From NCBI GenBank assembly GCA_025350445.1, contig JANXXV010000463.1, forward strand, positions 1 to 10,860: 10,860 nucleotides of DNA, in the 5' to 3' direction. The translations under genes and the position numbers were made by a program. The DNA comes from Bryobacteraceae bacterium (lineage in GTDB: Bacteria; Acidobacteriota; Terriglobia; Bryobacterales; Bryobacteraceae). The notes below the pieces were generated by a model. That model had not been told where the DNA came from, ran no database searches, and saw nothing but the letters and a program-made list of their open reading frames with translations. Shown piece by piece: positions 1 to 6,652 of the stretch (its first letter is position 1; each line of letters opens with the position of its first letter).

Positions 1-303
1 GCTCGCACTCCTGGATTCCGCCTGCAACCGATCGAGGGATAAGTTCCTTGGGAGCTAATTCGTAGACACTACACGAGACACATCAAATCCTGCGATTCAC
101 CCCAAGACCTACGTTGATCGGTGCGATTCTGCTGCTTATCAGGTGGGCCGCGAATAACGCCCATCAACACTGATAACCCGGCCTGTTTAGCTATTTCCCG
201 AACGTTACACCGCCGAAGCCTTCCGCCACGCCCTGCTCTCACGCCAGCAAGGAACAACGAAACAAATAGCCCGCATTCGTAGTCCACTGACGGGGGCCCA
301 CAC
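1..303. other. No supportable gene; possible tail of an upstream gene at the left edge
   Basis: I see no convincing gene in this stretch. Frame 1 on the plus strand is open from base 1 to a TAA at 40-42 and would end in FRLQPIEG, so it could be the last codons of a gene entering from the left, but 13 codons are too few to judge. A minus-strand reading frame across 69-350 has no family-like motif and overlaps the signal-peptide region of the OmpA-like gene, so I treat it as a shadow. A weak promoter-like pair, TTGATC (114-119) and TATCAG (137-142) with a 17-base spacer, points toward the OmpA-like gene but matches consensus only 4/6 at each box. Confidence 0.4.
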
Positions 304-1509
304 TTGCCAACAAGATTGTTGCTGTTATTTTCTATTTGCTCGCTTTCCATCCAGGCCCAACCTTCCGATGTGAAGGACAGCTCGGACCCGTTTCTATTCC
401 GGCGCGTTCCCGGATTTCAAATCGCGGAGTATCAGGAACAGCCGCAAGGCGCCTTTCCATCCCAAACCGAGCCGCCGGTGGTGGGCCGCAAGACTGAAAT
501 CACCTACCGCAATAGCGGACAGCCCATCTCGCCTTCCAGTATTTTTCAGCACTACCAACGGGCCGCGCTAGGGCTGGGCGGAAAAGAGCTGACGCAGACT
601 CCGCAGTCGGCTTCTTTCATGGTCCTGGGCAAGAGCAGCGAACTCTGGCTGGCCATTGAATCGCCGGATCCCGCGCAATATAAGTTGATCCTGGTCGAAA
701 GAGGCGCGGCCATCCCCCAAGTGACGCCGGACGATATGCTAGCCACGCTCGACCGCGAAGGGCGTGTGGCGCTGTACGTCAAATTCAACATGGACGAGGC
801 GGTCCTCAAGCCCGAATCGCAGGATCTGATTGCGAAAGCCGCCGATCTGCTGAAGCGCAGTCCGGTCCAGCGAATCAGCATCGAGGGTCACACCGACTTC
901 GTTGGGAATCCGGAAGCGAACAAGGTTCTGTCGATCGCACGGGCACAGGCGGTTGCGGATGCAATAGTGAAGCTCGGTGTCGATCCGCAACGCCTCGCCG
1001 TAACCGGCTACGGGCAGGATCGTCCGATTGCCGATAACAAAACCGATGAAGGCCGCGCCAAGAACCGCAGAATTGAACTGGTGAATCCGCAGTTTCATGC
1101 GCAGGCTGCCTCCGTTGCCACCCACCCGAAGGATGCCAAAGACGCGCACGATCATCCCCTGTTCCCCAGGCTTCCCAGTTACTATCTATTCCAAGCCGAC
1201 GCGCAGGATTCGACCGATGTGATCTTCGCCACCGGCAAACCAGGGGCCGCCCGGGACGTAACGATGCATGGCAAGCGCCAGGATTTGATCTACCGCTTCG
1301 ACGATCTCGGCGGGAAGCCGATGCCTGGTCCGGACCAAATCCTCAAGACCTACACCGATGCCGCACAGACCGCCGGGGGCGCCGTGCAGTATGAGAGTTC
1401 CAGTGCAGCCGTCGTGAAAATGGGCGATTCCAAAATGGGCGAGCTATGGCTTCGCATCGCCGCCGCGGGCGGGGAACAATACACCCTGACGATCCTGACC
1501 GCGCGCTGA
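304..1509 (+). CDS. Exported OmpA-family protein with the OmpA domain flanked by two related domains
   Basis: Predicted cell-envelope protein of 401 residues that should bind peptidoglycan through its central OmpA-like domain. Residues 1-18 form a signal peptide with a run of leucines and a likely cleavage at SIQA/QPS. The OmpA-like domain spans about 155-262. It has GHTD with D198 and, 15 residues later, R213 in IARAQ, the spacing of the family's diaminopimelate-binding Asp/Arg pair, and it ends in the usual NRRIEL. Residues about 27-134 and 283-401 resemble each other: both open with a P-L/F-F-x-R-x-P stretch, carry an internal Tyr-Arg (ITYR, LIYR), and close with ELWL, then QYKLIL or QYTLTI. 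They look like a duplicated domain, perhaps DUF4892-like, though I am unsure of the name. The start is a TTG at 304: an in-frame stop at 280-282 leaves little room, no ATG lies upstream, and GGGGG at 292-296 is a weak ribosome site. A start at TTG 316 or 319 is possible. The stop lies 3 bases from the convergent hydrolase gene. Confidence 0.85.
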   Translation: MPTRLLLLFSICSLSIQAQPSDVKDSSDPFLFRRVPGFQIAEYQEQPQGAFPSQTEPPVVGRKTEITYRNSGQPISPSSIFQHYQRAALGLGGKELTQTPQSASFMVLGKSSELWLAIESPDPAQYKLILVERGAAIPQVTPDDMLATLDREGRVALYVKFNMDEAVLKPESQDLIAKAADLLKRSPVQRISIEGHTDFVGNPEANKVLSIARAQAVADAIVKLGVDPQRLAVTGYGQDRPIADNKTDEGRAKNRRIELVNPQFHAQAASVATHPKDAKDAHDHPLFPRLPSYYLFQADAQDSTDVIFATGKPGAARDVTMHGKRQDLIYRFDDLGGKPMPGPDQILKTYTDAAQTAGGAVQYESSSAAVVKMGDSKMGELWLRIAAAGGEQYTLTILTAR

Positions 1510-1512
1510 TTG

Positions 1513-2460
1513 TTACTTCCCACCAAGGATTTCGCCGTGCGGCTTACCCTGCGTCATCTCCTCGAAGGTGTCTTTCAATTGAGCCGGCAGGGTATCGCCG
1601 GTCCAATTCTTCACGCTGTCCGGCAGCTTTACCGCAGCCACTAAATCTTCGGCCTTCTTGCCGCTGTCGATAGCGCTCTTGACGCCCTTCTGCAATTCGG
1701 TGAAGAAGAGGATCTGTCCATCGAACAGATCCTTTCCGCCAGGCCCGCCGTGCCCCGGCAGCACATGGTCGATCTTCAGCTTTTGCGCGGCGCGCAGAAC
1801 GTTGCTCCAATTCTGGATGTTGCCCTGCCCGGTGAAGTTATACGGTCCATTCACCAGCGCATCGCCGGTGCAAATCACTTTTTCCTTTGGCAGGTATACG
1901 AAACCATCGCCGCGCGTGTGCGCCCAGCCGAAGAAGTAAAACTCCACTTTGCGCTTTCCATCGTTCAGCACAAATGGGCTCTTGTCAAATGTCTGCTTCG
2001 GCGGTTCCGCCGTTTCAAGATTCAACTCGGCCACGTCTTTTCTGGTTTTCGCCGACGCCTGCCAGCTCTTGGGCTCATACCGTTTCAGCTCCTCGCTTAC
2101 ACCCTTGTAGGCCAGCGTAGTGGCGCCCGCCTGCGTCCACACCGGGTTGCCGTATAGATGATCGCCATGGTGATGGGTATCGAACACATACTTCACCGGC
2201 TTCGGCGAAACCCTCTTTGCGTCCGCCATCGCCAGGCGCGCGCCGCTAGGGAAGTTCGCATCCACCACGATCAGATAATCCTTCATTTCGATAATGATGT
2301 TGTTGCAGTGGCCGAATTGCTTGATGTCCCCTTCGCGAAACCAGACACCCGGCACAATCTGCCGCAGGCTTCCGGGCTGCGCGTCGCCGTTGAGCGCAAA
2401 AAAGCTGACCGCGAGCACAATTCCGAATGCGGCGCCGGTGGTAACACGGTTTATAGTCAT
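1513..2460 (-). CDS. Exported MBL-fold metallo-hydrolase
   Basis: A 315-residue metallo-beta-lactamase superfamily hydrolase, probably periplasmic: residues 1-27 form a signal peptide with likely cleavage at GDA/QPG. The metal-binding set is complete: THHHGDH (H96, H98, D100, H101), H181 in GWAHTRGD, D200 in CTGD and H237 in PGHGG. This is the dinuclear zinc site of the fold. The early stretch with Y62-LIVVDANFPSGA is typical of stand-alone MBL hydrolases with unassigned substrates rather than of proven class B beta-lactamases. I therefore do not call antibiotic resistance; the substrate cannot be read from the sequence. The ATG at 2460 is preceded by GGAGG (complement of 2465-2469) only 4 bases away, a short but usable spacing. 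The gene is divergent from ispG and convergent with the OmpA-like gene, and neither arrangement reveals its role. Confidence 0.88.
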   Translation of the reverse strand: MTINRVTTGAAFGIVLAVSFFALNGDAQPGSLRQIVPGVWFREGDIKQFGHCNNIIIEMKDYLIVVDANFPSGARLAMADAKRVSPKPVKYVFDTHHHGDHLYGNPVWTQAGATTLAYKGVSEELKRYEPKSWQASAKTRKDVAELNLETAEPPKQTFDKSPFVLNDGKRKVEFYFFGWAHTRGDGFVYLPKEKVICTGDALVNGPYNFTGQGNIQNWSNVLRAAQKLKIDHVLPGHGGPGGKDLFDGQILFFTELQKGVKSAIDSGKKAEDLVAAVKLPDSVKNWTGDTLPAQLKDTFEEMTQGKPHGEILGGK

Positions 2461-2481
2461 ACAACCTCCAGAGTTTCAGGT

Positions 2482-2509
2482 AGTCTATCGCAACAACGCA
2501 CAAATTCAA
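2482..2509 (-). promoter_or_regulatory. Possible promoter of the MBL hydrolase gene
   Basis: On the minus strand, TTGAAT (2504-2509) and TAGACT (2482-2487) sit 16 bases apart and could serve as -35 and -10 boxes. Transcription would start near 2475, about 15 bases before the ATG. Each box matches the sigma-70 consensus at 4 of 6 positions, so this is a guess supported mainly by its place in the short divergent spacer. Confidence 0.25.
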
Positions 2510-2514
2510 AGGGT

Positions 2515-2520
2515 TACAAT
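2515..2520 (+). promoter_or_regulatory. Possible -10 box of ispG
   Basis: TACAAT at 2515-2520 differs from the TATAAT consensus at one base and lies 20 bases before the ispG start codon. This predicts a very short leader that still contains the GGAGG at 2532-2536. I see no good -35 box 16-18 bases upstream, so the call is tentative. Confidence 0.3.
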
Positions 2521-2540
2521 GAAGGTTTCCTGGAGGATTC

Positions 2541-3788
2541 ATGGCAGCACACCCTCGCCGCACGTCCGTGGCAGTCAATGTGGGCGGTATCAAGGTCGGC
2601 GGAAACAATCCGATCGTGGTCCAGTCCATGACCAATACCGATACGGCGGATATCCCAGGTACCGTCAATCAGGTCATGGCGCTGGCGCAGGCCGGCTCGG
2701 AACTTGTGCGGGTAACCGTCAACACGGACGAAGCCGCCCGCGCCGTGCCGAAGATTGCCGAAACGCTTTACAAGTTCGGCGTTCGCGTTCCCATCGTCGG
2801 CGACTTCCACTACAACGGCCACCTGCTCTTGCAGAAGTATCCCGACTGCGCCCGCGCCCTGGCAAAATACCGCATCAATCCGGGCAATGTGAATATCGGC
2901 AAGAAACACGACGATAATTTCCGCACCATGATTGAAGCGGCCATAAAGTATGAAAGGCCCGTGCGCATCGGCGTAAATTGGGGATCGCTAGACGGTCAAC
3001 TTCTAACAAAGATGATGGACGAAAACAATTCGCTTCCCGAACCTCTTGCTGCAAACGAAGTAACCATGAACGCCATAGTAGTCAGTGCGCTTGAATCGGC
3101 GTACGCGGCCGAGCGATACGGGCTCAACCGCGACAAGATCATCCTCAGCGCCAAGGTCAGCGGAGTACAAAACCTGATCGCCGTGTATCGCAGCCTGGCT
3201 TCGAAATGCGATCACGCGCTGCATCTTGGGTTGACTGAAGCAGGGCTCGGATCAAAGGGGATCGTCGCCACCACCGCAGCGCTTTCCGTACTGTTGCAGG
3301 AGGGCATCGGCGATACAATTCGCGCCTCGCTCACTCCGTTGCCCAACGGCGACCGCACTGAAGAAGTATTCGTTTCCCAGCAGATTCTGCAGTCGCTCGA
3401 ACTGCGTAGCTTCTCCCCGCAAGTGGCCGCGTGCCCCGGTTGCGGCCGCACCACCAGCACCTTCTTCCAGGATATGGCGGATCAGATCCAGAATTACCTG
3501 CGCGAACAGATGCCCGTCTGGCGCGAAAGACATTCGGGCGTGGAAGAGATGAAAGTGGCGGTGATGGGTTGCGTGGTGAACGGCCCCGGAGAATCGAAGC
3601 ACGCCAACATCGGCATTTCATTGCCCGGAACGTTTGAGGAACCCGTCGCGCCGGTGTATGTGGACGGAAAACTGGTCAAAACATTGCGCGGCGATGCAAT
3701 CGTGGAAGAGTTCATCGGCATGCTGAATGCATACGTGGCACGCACCTACGCCGTCACCGAACCGGAATTGGTCCCCACACAGCAGTAA
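2541..3788 (+). CDS. ispG: 4-hydroxy-3-methylbut-2-en-1-yl diphosphate synthase (IspG/GcpE)
   Basis: IspG is a cytosolic iron-sulfur enzyme of the MEP pathway. It reduces 2-C-methyl-D-erythritol 2,4-cyclodiphosphate to 4-hydroxy-3-methylbutenyl diphosphate, the step before IspH in isoprenoid precursor synthesis. The protein has 415 residues, somewhat longer than the roughly 370 of E. coli but without the large central insert of plant forms. The N-terminal TIM-barrel part shows [10 protein letters not shown] (27-36) and RINPGN (111-116). The C-terminal iron-sulfur domain has CPGCGRT (C298, C301) and [10 protein letters not shown] (C344, E351), matching the three cysteine ligands and the glutamate of the [4Fe-4S] site. 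The ATG at 2541 is set by GGAGG at 2532-2536. The gene stands alone here, divergent from the MBL hydrolase, with no other MEP gene in view. Confidence 0.97.
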   Translation: MAAHPRRTSVAVNVGGIKVGGNNPIVVQSMTNTDTADIPGTVNQVMALAQAGSELVRVTVNTDEAARAVPKIAETLYKFGVRVPIVGDFHYNGHLLLQKYPDCARALAKYRINPGNVNIGKKHDDNFRTMIEAAIKYERPVRIGVNWGSLDGQLLTKMMDENNSLPEPLAANEVTMNAIVVSALESAYAAERYGLNRDKIILSAKVSGVQNLIAVYRSLASKCDHALHLGLTEAGLGSKGIVATTAALSVLLQEGIGDTIRASLTPLPNGDRTEEVFVSQQILQSLELRSFSPQVAACPGCGRTTSTFFQDMADQIQNYLREQMPVWRERHSGVEEMKVAVMGCVVNGPGESKHANIGISLPGTFEEPVAPVYVDGKLVKTLRGDAIVEEFIGMLNAYVARTYAVTEPELVPTQQ

Positions 3789-3860
3789 TAGTAGTAGGTT
3801 GTCTCACTAAAACATACCGGTTTCAGCGAACCCCACGGACGCGTCAATCTTCACGATCCG

Positions 3861-3880
3861 CGTCCATCGGCGTCCATCGG
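3861..3880. repeat. Two tandem copies of a 10-bp unit (CGTCCATCGG)
   Basis: Two exact copies of CGTCCATCGG stand at 3861-3870 and 3871-3880, and a further partial copy begins at 3881. From memory, strings of this kind (repeated GCGTCCATC-type phrases) occur as dispersed intergenic repeats in environmental bacteria, acidobacteria included. Whether this is such an element needs a genome comparison. Confidence 0.6.
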
Positions 3881-3984
3881 CGGCCACTTGTTCGTGCTCC
3901 GGCTCTACGACCGTTCAACTCGACCAAAAGGTGGGCAAACACCTCTTGATCGAGCTCGCTAGTAGCAAGCTCAATGGCAGCGAA

Positions 3985-4044
3985 CTCGATGCCATCACTC
4001 TCGATGCCATCACTCTCGATGCCGTCACTCTCGATGCCGTCACT
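3985..4044. repeat. Four tandem copies of a 15-bp unit (minisatellite)
   Basis: Four head-to-tail 15-base units start at 3985, 4000, 4015 and 4030. The first two read CTCGATGCCATCACT and the last two CTCGATGCCGTCACT, so the only difference is one A/G. A degenerate copy follows from 4045 (CTCGAAGTCGCCGTC) and the bases just before 3985 look like a decayed one. The plus strand would read LDA(I/V)T repeats. In one minus-strand frame the unit reads SDGIE and the A/G change is silent (GAT versus GAC). Confidence 0.9.
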
Positions 4045-4232
4045 CTCGAAGTCGCCGTCAACTCCCAAGCGAGCCCTAAAAGGAGCGCCCCAACCCCCGC
4101 TACCAGTTTCCCCGTATTCCCGTAACGCTTCCAGCGGGCCATAGTAAACAAATGCCGAACGCCCGCCAGGGGATTGGATCGCACTCGGGCCGGCCCGATG
4201 CTCTATTCGCCGAAGTAAGCGAGAATAGAAGC

Positions 4233-5636
4233 ATGATGATCGGGAAACGCAGAGTATTGCGCACGGGCTTCGGCGTCGTCATCGGCGTGCTGATCCTGTC
4301 CACTATTTCCGCGTACCGCATCCAGGAGAGCTTCTCGGAACGTACCGTCGCCATCCATCATCGATACGTCCGCCAGGAAGAGGTCATTACAGGTCTGCGC
4401 CGCGTCCTCTGGGTGGCCGGCGTTGCCGCGCGGGATTTCTTTCTCAACACGAAAACCGACAGGGCAGAGGTCTATCTGGACCATATCAAAAATCTGCGCA
4501 AAGAGACCGAACCGCTTTTCTCCGATCTAAAACGGCTCCGCGGCGCGGATCGGATAACCCGGGAACTGGAAGCGAAGTTCGACGACATGTGGCTCACACT
4601 GACGTCGTCAGTCGCCACCGGGCTCGCCGATTCCGAGGAATACAGCTTCGTGCAGCAGGAGATTGAGCCGCGAAACAACGCCGCCGGCGCTCTGCTAATG
4701 CATCTCGAAGAGGCCAATGAGCACTCGCTCACGGAAAGCGAAGAGGAGTTCGCCAGCACGCGGCACGCAGCATCCAAACACCTGCTAATCCTGCTTGGAG
4801 CCGGATTGTTCATCGGCATTATCGTCACTCGATATAGCCTGAATTATTCCGAAAACCTGGAGCGTCAGGCCTCCAGCCAGTTGAAGGAAGTGTCCCAGGC
4901 GAAGCTGGATCTGGAACGGCTTTCCGCGCGTCTGATGGAGATCCAGGAGGAAGAGCGGACGCGGCTCTCGCGGGAGTTGCATGATGAAATTGTGCAGACG
5001 CTGGCGGTGCTGAAAATCGAAATCACCCAGGCGCAGAATATTGCCGCCGCCAGGCTGCCGGAAATTCGCGAGCACCTGGCCCGAGCCCGCGATCTCGCCG
5101 AACGCACCTTGAAGACGGTGCGCAACATCACCCTGCTTCTGCGCCCTTCCCTGCTGGACGACTTGGGCTTGGGGCCGGCGCTCCAATGGCAGGGAGAGGA
5201 TTTTCGCCGCCGCACCGGTGTAGCGTGTGAACTGACCGAAACAGGTTTACAGGATGATTTGCCCGATGCGGTGAAAACCTGCGTGTATCGCGTCACCCAG
5301 GAGGCCCTGCACAATTGCGAAAAGCACGCCGGCGCTACCAAGGTCTGCGTGCGCGTGGTGCAAACGGCGCGCCGGCTCACCGTGGAAGTCGAGGACAATG
5401 GAATCGGGTTTCAACAATCGTCGGATTCCGCGGGACAGAATCTCGCCACACTCCATTTCGGCGTTCTCGGTATGCGCGAGCGCGCGGCTGGTCTTGGCGG
5501 AAAGCTGACCATGGAATCCGCGCCGGGAAACGGGACAACAGTCCTGCTCGAGATCCCGCTGGCGGAAACGATGGCGCAGGAAAGTAGCACTGCTGTGGAC
5601 ACTGCTGTGGACACTCCTATGGAGGCAAAGGCTTAA
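4233..5636 (+). CDS. Membrane sensor histidine kinase (HisKA_3 type, NarL-family partner)
   Basis: Sensor kinase of a two-component system that autophosphorylates on histidine and passes the phosphate to the regulator encoded next to it. From the ATG at 4233 it has 467 residues: TM1 about 13-27; a helical extracytoplasmic region about 30-180 resembling CHASE3/four-helix-bundle sensors; TM2 about 184-200; a coiled-coil linker; a HisKA_3 dimerization helix with ELHDE (H250); and an HATPase_c domain with N-box HNCEKHA (N361), DNGIGF (388-393) and GMRER (413-417). There is no HAMP or PAS domain that I can see. The frame is open upstream to an ATG at 4152, which would add 27 residues. I prefer 4233 because the extra residues are not family-like, 4152 has no ribosome site, and 4233 puts the basic GKRR directly before TM1; the ribosome site at 4233 is itself weak. 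The stimulus is unknown. The C-terminal tail carries a 12-bp duplication. Confidence 0.92.
   Translation: MMIGKRRVLRTGFGVVIGVLILSTISAYRIQESFSERTVAIHHRYVRQEEVITGLRRVLWVAGVAARDFFLNTKTDRAEVYLDHIKNLRKETEPLFSDLKRLRGADRITRELEAKFDDMWLTLTSSVATGLADSEEYSFVQQEIEPRNNAAGALLMHLEEANEHSLTESEEEFASTRHAASKHLLILLGAGLFIGIIVTRYSLNYSENLERQASSQLKEVSQAKLDLERLSARLMEIQEEERTRLSRELHDEIVQTLAVLKIEITQAQNIAAARLPEIREHLARARDLAERTLKTVRNITLLLRPSLLDDLGLGPALQWQGEDFRRRTGVACELTETGLQDDLPDAVKTCVYRVTQEALHNCEKHAGATKVCVRVVQTARRLTVEVEDNGIGFQQSSDSAGQNLATLHFGVLGMRERAAGLGGKLTMESAPGNGTTVLLEIPLAETMAQESSTAVDTAVDTPMEAKA
5589..5612 (+). repeat. 12-bp tandem duplication in the kinase tail
   Basis: ACTGCTGTGGAC occurs at 5589-5600 and again at 5601-5612, followed by a diverged copy (ACTCCTATGGAG, 5613-5624). 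In the kinase frame this gives TAVDTAVDTPME. The diverged third copy supplies most of the GGAGG (5621-5625) that serves as ribosome site for the response regulator. Confidence 0.85.
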
Positions 5637-6283
5637 TGGCTATAAGAACACTTCTGGTTGACGATCATCATCTGTTCCGGCAGGGCTTGCGGCGGATTCT
5701 TCAGACGCAACCGGACATTGAGGTGGTGGCCGAAGCCGCCTCCGGCCTGGAAGCTATAGACATGGCGAAGCTGCACCAGCCCGATGTAGCGATCGTCGAC
5801 ATCGCGATGAAGGAACTGAATGGAATCGAAGCCACCGCTCAGCTTCTACGCTATTCGCCCAAGACCGCGGTGCTGATCCTCAGCATGTACAGCGACGAAC
5901 GCTATGTGATGCGCGCGGTGCGGGCCGGCGCCCGCGGATACATTCTCAAGGACACCCTCGAAGAAGGGCTGGTGGAGGCGATTCACCTGCTGCACCAGGG
6001 GCAGCCGTACTTCAGTCCCTCGGTTGCCAAGATTTTCCATGCGGCCCATGCGCGTGACGTCCAGGAGCGGAAAGTGGACGACCGCTACGAGCTTCTTACC
6101 GACAGGGAACGCCAACTCTACCATCTGCTTGCCGAAGGGCAGAGCAACAAGGAAATCGCGGCGCGCCTCAGTCTGAGCCTGCATACGGTGGAGACACACC
6201 GCACCAGGATCATGGAAAAGCTGGGCGTTCACTCGATTGCCGAACTAGTTCTAGGCGCCGTGCGCCGCGGGCTGATCGTCTAG
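5636..6283 (+). CDS. Two-component response regulator, NarL/FixJ family (LuxR-type HTH)
   Basis: DNA-binding response regulator of 215 residues and the evident partner of the upstream kinase. The receiver domain (about 3-120) has the acidic pair D9/D10, the phosphorylation site D55 in VAIVDIAM, S83 in ILSMYSDE and K105 in YILKD. The C-terminal LuxR/GerE helix-turn-helix (about 152-210) reads LTDRERQ, then NKEIAARLSLS and HTVETHRTRIMEKLGV, as in NarL/FixJ regulators. The ATG overlaps the kinase stop by one base (TAATG), and GGAGG at 5621-5625 lies 10 bases upstream inside the kinase gene, so the two are co-transcribed and probably translationally coupled. The target genes cannot be read from the window. 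Confidence 0.95.
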   Translation: MAIRTLLVDDHHLFRQGLRRILQTQPDIEVVAEAASGLEAIDMAKLHQPDVAIVDIAMKELNGIEATAQLLRYSPKTAVLILSMYSDERYVMRAVRAGARGYILKDTLEEGLVEAIHLLHQGQPYFSPSVAKIFHAAHARDVQERKVDDRYELLTDRERQLYHLLAEGQSNKEIAARLSLSLHTVETHRTRIMEKLGVHSIAELVLGAVRRGLIV

Positions 6284-6652
6284 TTCCATCGTCAGGTGGA
6301 ATCCCACCGCCGCCTACAGCAGGTATCTTCCTCGCGGAGGTGGGGCAGACGCCCACGTCTGCGAGGGTCCCCCGGGACCCGCTGCCGGACGCTACCCGAA
6401 AGCCGTTCCAGCCGTTCGGGGGACACTCGCTTTTGACGTTCGTCATACACCAATCTCAAAAACGCTTCGCGTCATTCTTCGGCGTCTGAAGCAGACCGGC
6501 GTGAGCCTTAAGCAGTCTCATCGGCGAGCCATGAACACATTCCGCGCGGCGGCGATTCACTTCAGGGCACACTGGAAAACGGAAGTTCCCCCTCACCCGG
6601 TGCTCCGCGTTCTGCCAATCCATCCGGCCGTGAATGCCTCGCCGTCCCGGCA
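6284..6652. other. Non-coding stretch between convergent genes, with a hairpin cluster
   Basis: This stretch lies between the ends of the response regulator (+) and the unknown-function gene (-). Its first half holds a run of GC-rich hairpins (listed separately). A small 5-bp stem, GGTGG/CCACC at 6295-6308, follows the regulator stop but has no T-run. The second half (about 6430-6652) shows no repeat, RNA gene or coding sequence that I can support. A minus-strand frame at 6456-6653 begins with a GTG overlapping the neighbouring stop (TAGTG) but encodes nothing recognisable. Confidence 0.6.
6345..6420. repeat. Cluster of three GC-rich hairpins (REP-like)
   Basis: Three inverted repeats follow each other. 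The first is GCAGACG/CGTCTGC (6345-6351 with 6356-6362), a perfect 7-bp stem with a 4-base loop. The second is GGGTCCC/GGGACCC (6365-6371 with 6374-6380), also 7 bp. The third is CCCGAA/TTCGGG (6395-6400 with 6415-6420), whose inner part contains the direct repeat AGCCGTTC (6401-6408 and 6410-6417). An alternative outer pairing joins CCTCGC (6330-6335) with GCGAGG (6361-6366). There are no T-runs, so classic intrinsic terminators are not shown, but the place between convergent genes fits a REP-type element or transcript-end structure. Confidence 0.7.

Larger units (their letters stand above)
3789..4232. other. Non-coding stretch between ispG and the histidine kinase, with tandem repeats
   Basis: No convincing gene. 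The stretch holds a 2 x 10-bp repeat (3861-3880) and a 4 x 15-bp repeat (3985-4044), listed separately. Because 15 is a multiple of three and the unit has no stop, several frames on both strands stay open across it, which explains the apparent small ORFs. One minus-strand frame (3915-4142) would begin with a basic stretch and a hydrophobic run (LVAGVGALLLGLAW) like a membrane or signal segment, but it has no ribosome site and continues into repeat-derived residues. I see no tRNA-like fold and no hairpin followed by a T-run after ispG. Confidence 0.6.

Noticed and set aside
69..350. Minus-strand frame of 93 codons over the left intergenic region
   Set aside because: No family-like features, and it overlaps the signal-peptide region of the OmpA-like gene.
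1513..2460. Antibiotic-resistance metallo-beta-lactamase
   Set aside because: The fold motif alone is shared by many hydrolases; nothing specific to proven class B beta-lactamases is visible.
3985..4044. CRISPR-like array
   Set aside because: The units are 15 bp and directly abutting with no unique spacers, so this is a minisatellite and not a CRISPR array.
3931..4125. Plus-strand small ORF with LDAIT/LDAVT repeats
   Set aside because: The repeat unit is a multiple of three without stops, so open frames across it are expected by chance; no ribosome site was found.
4152..4232. Longer N-terminus for the histidine kinase from the ATG at 4152
   Set aside because: There is no ribosome site before 4152, and the extra 27 residues are polar and not family-like; ATG 4233 puts basic residues directly before TM1. 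Kept as an alternative in the kinase entry.
6345..6380. Intrinsic terminator pair after the response regulator
   Set aside because: The stems are strong but no T-run follows on either strand, so a classic terminator is not supported; listed as a REP-like repeat instead.
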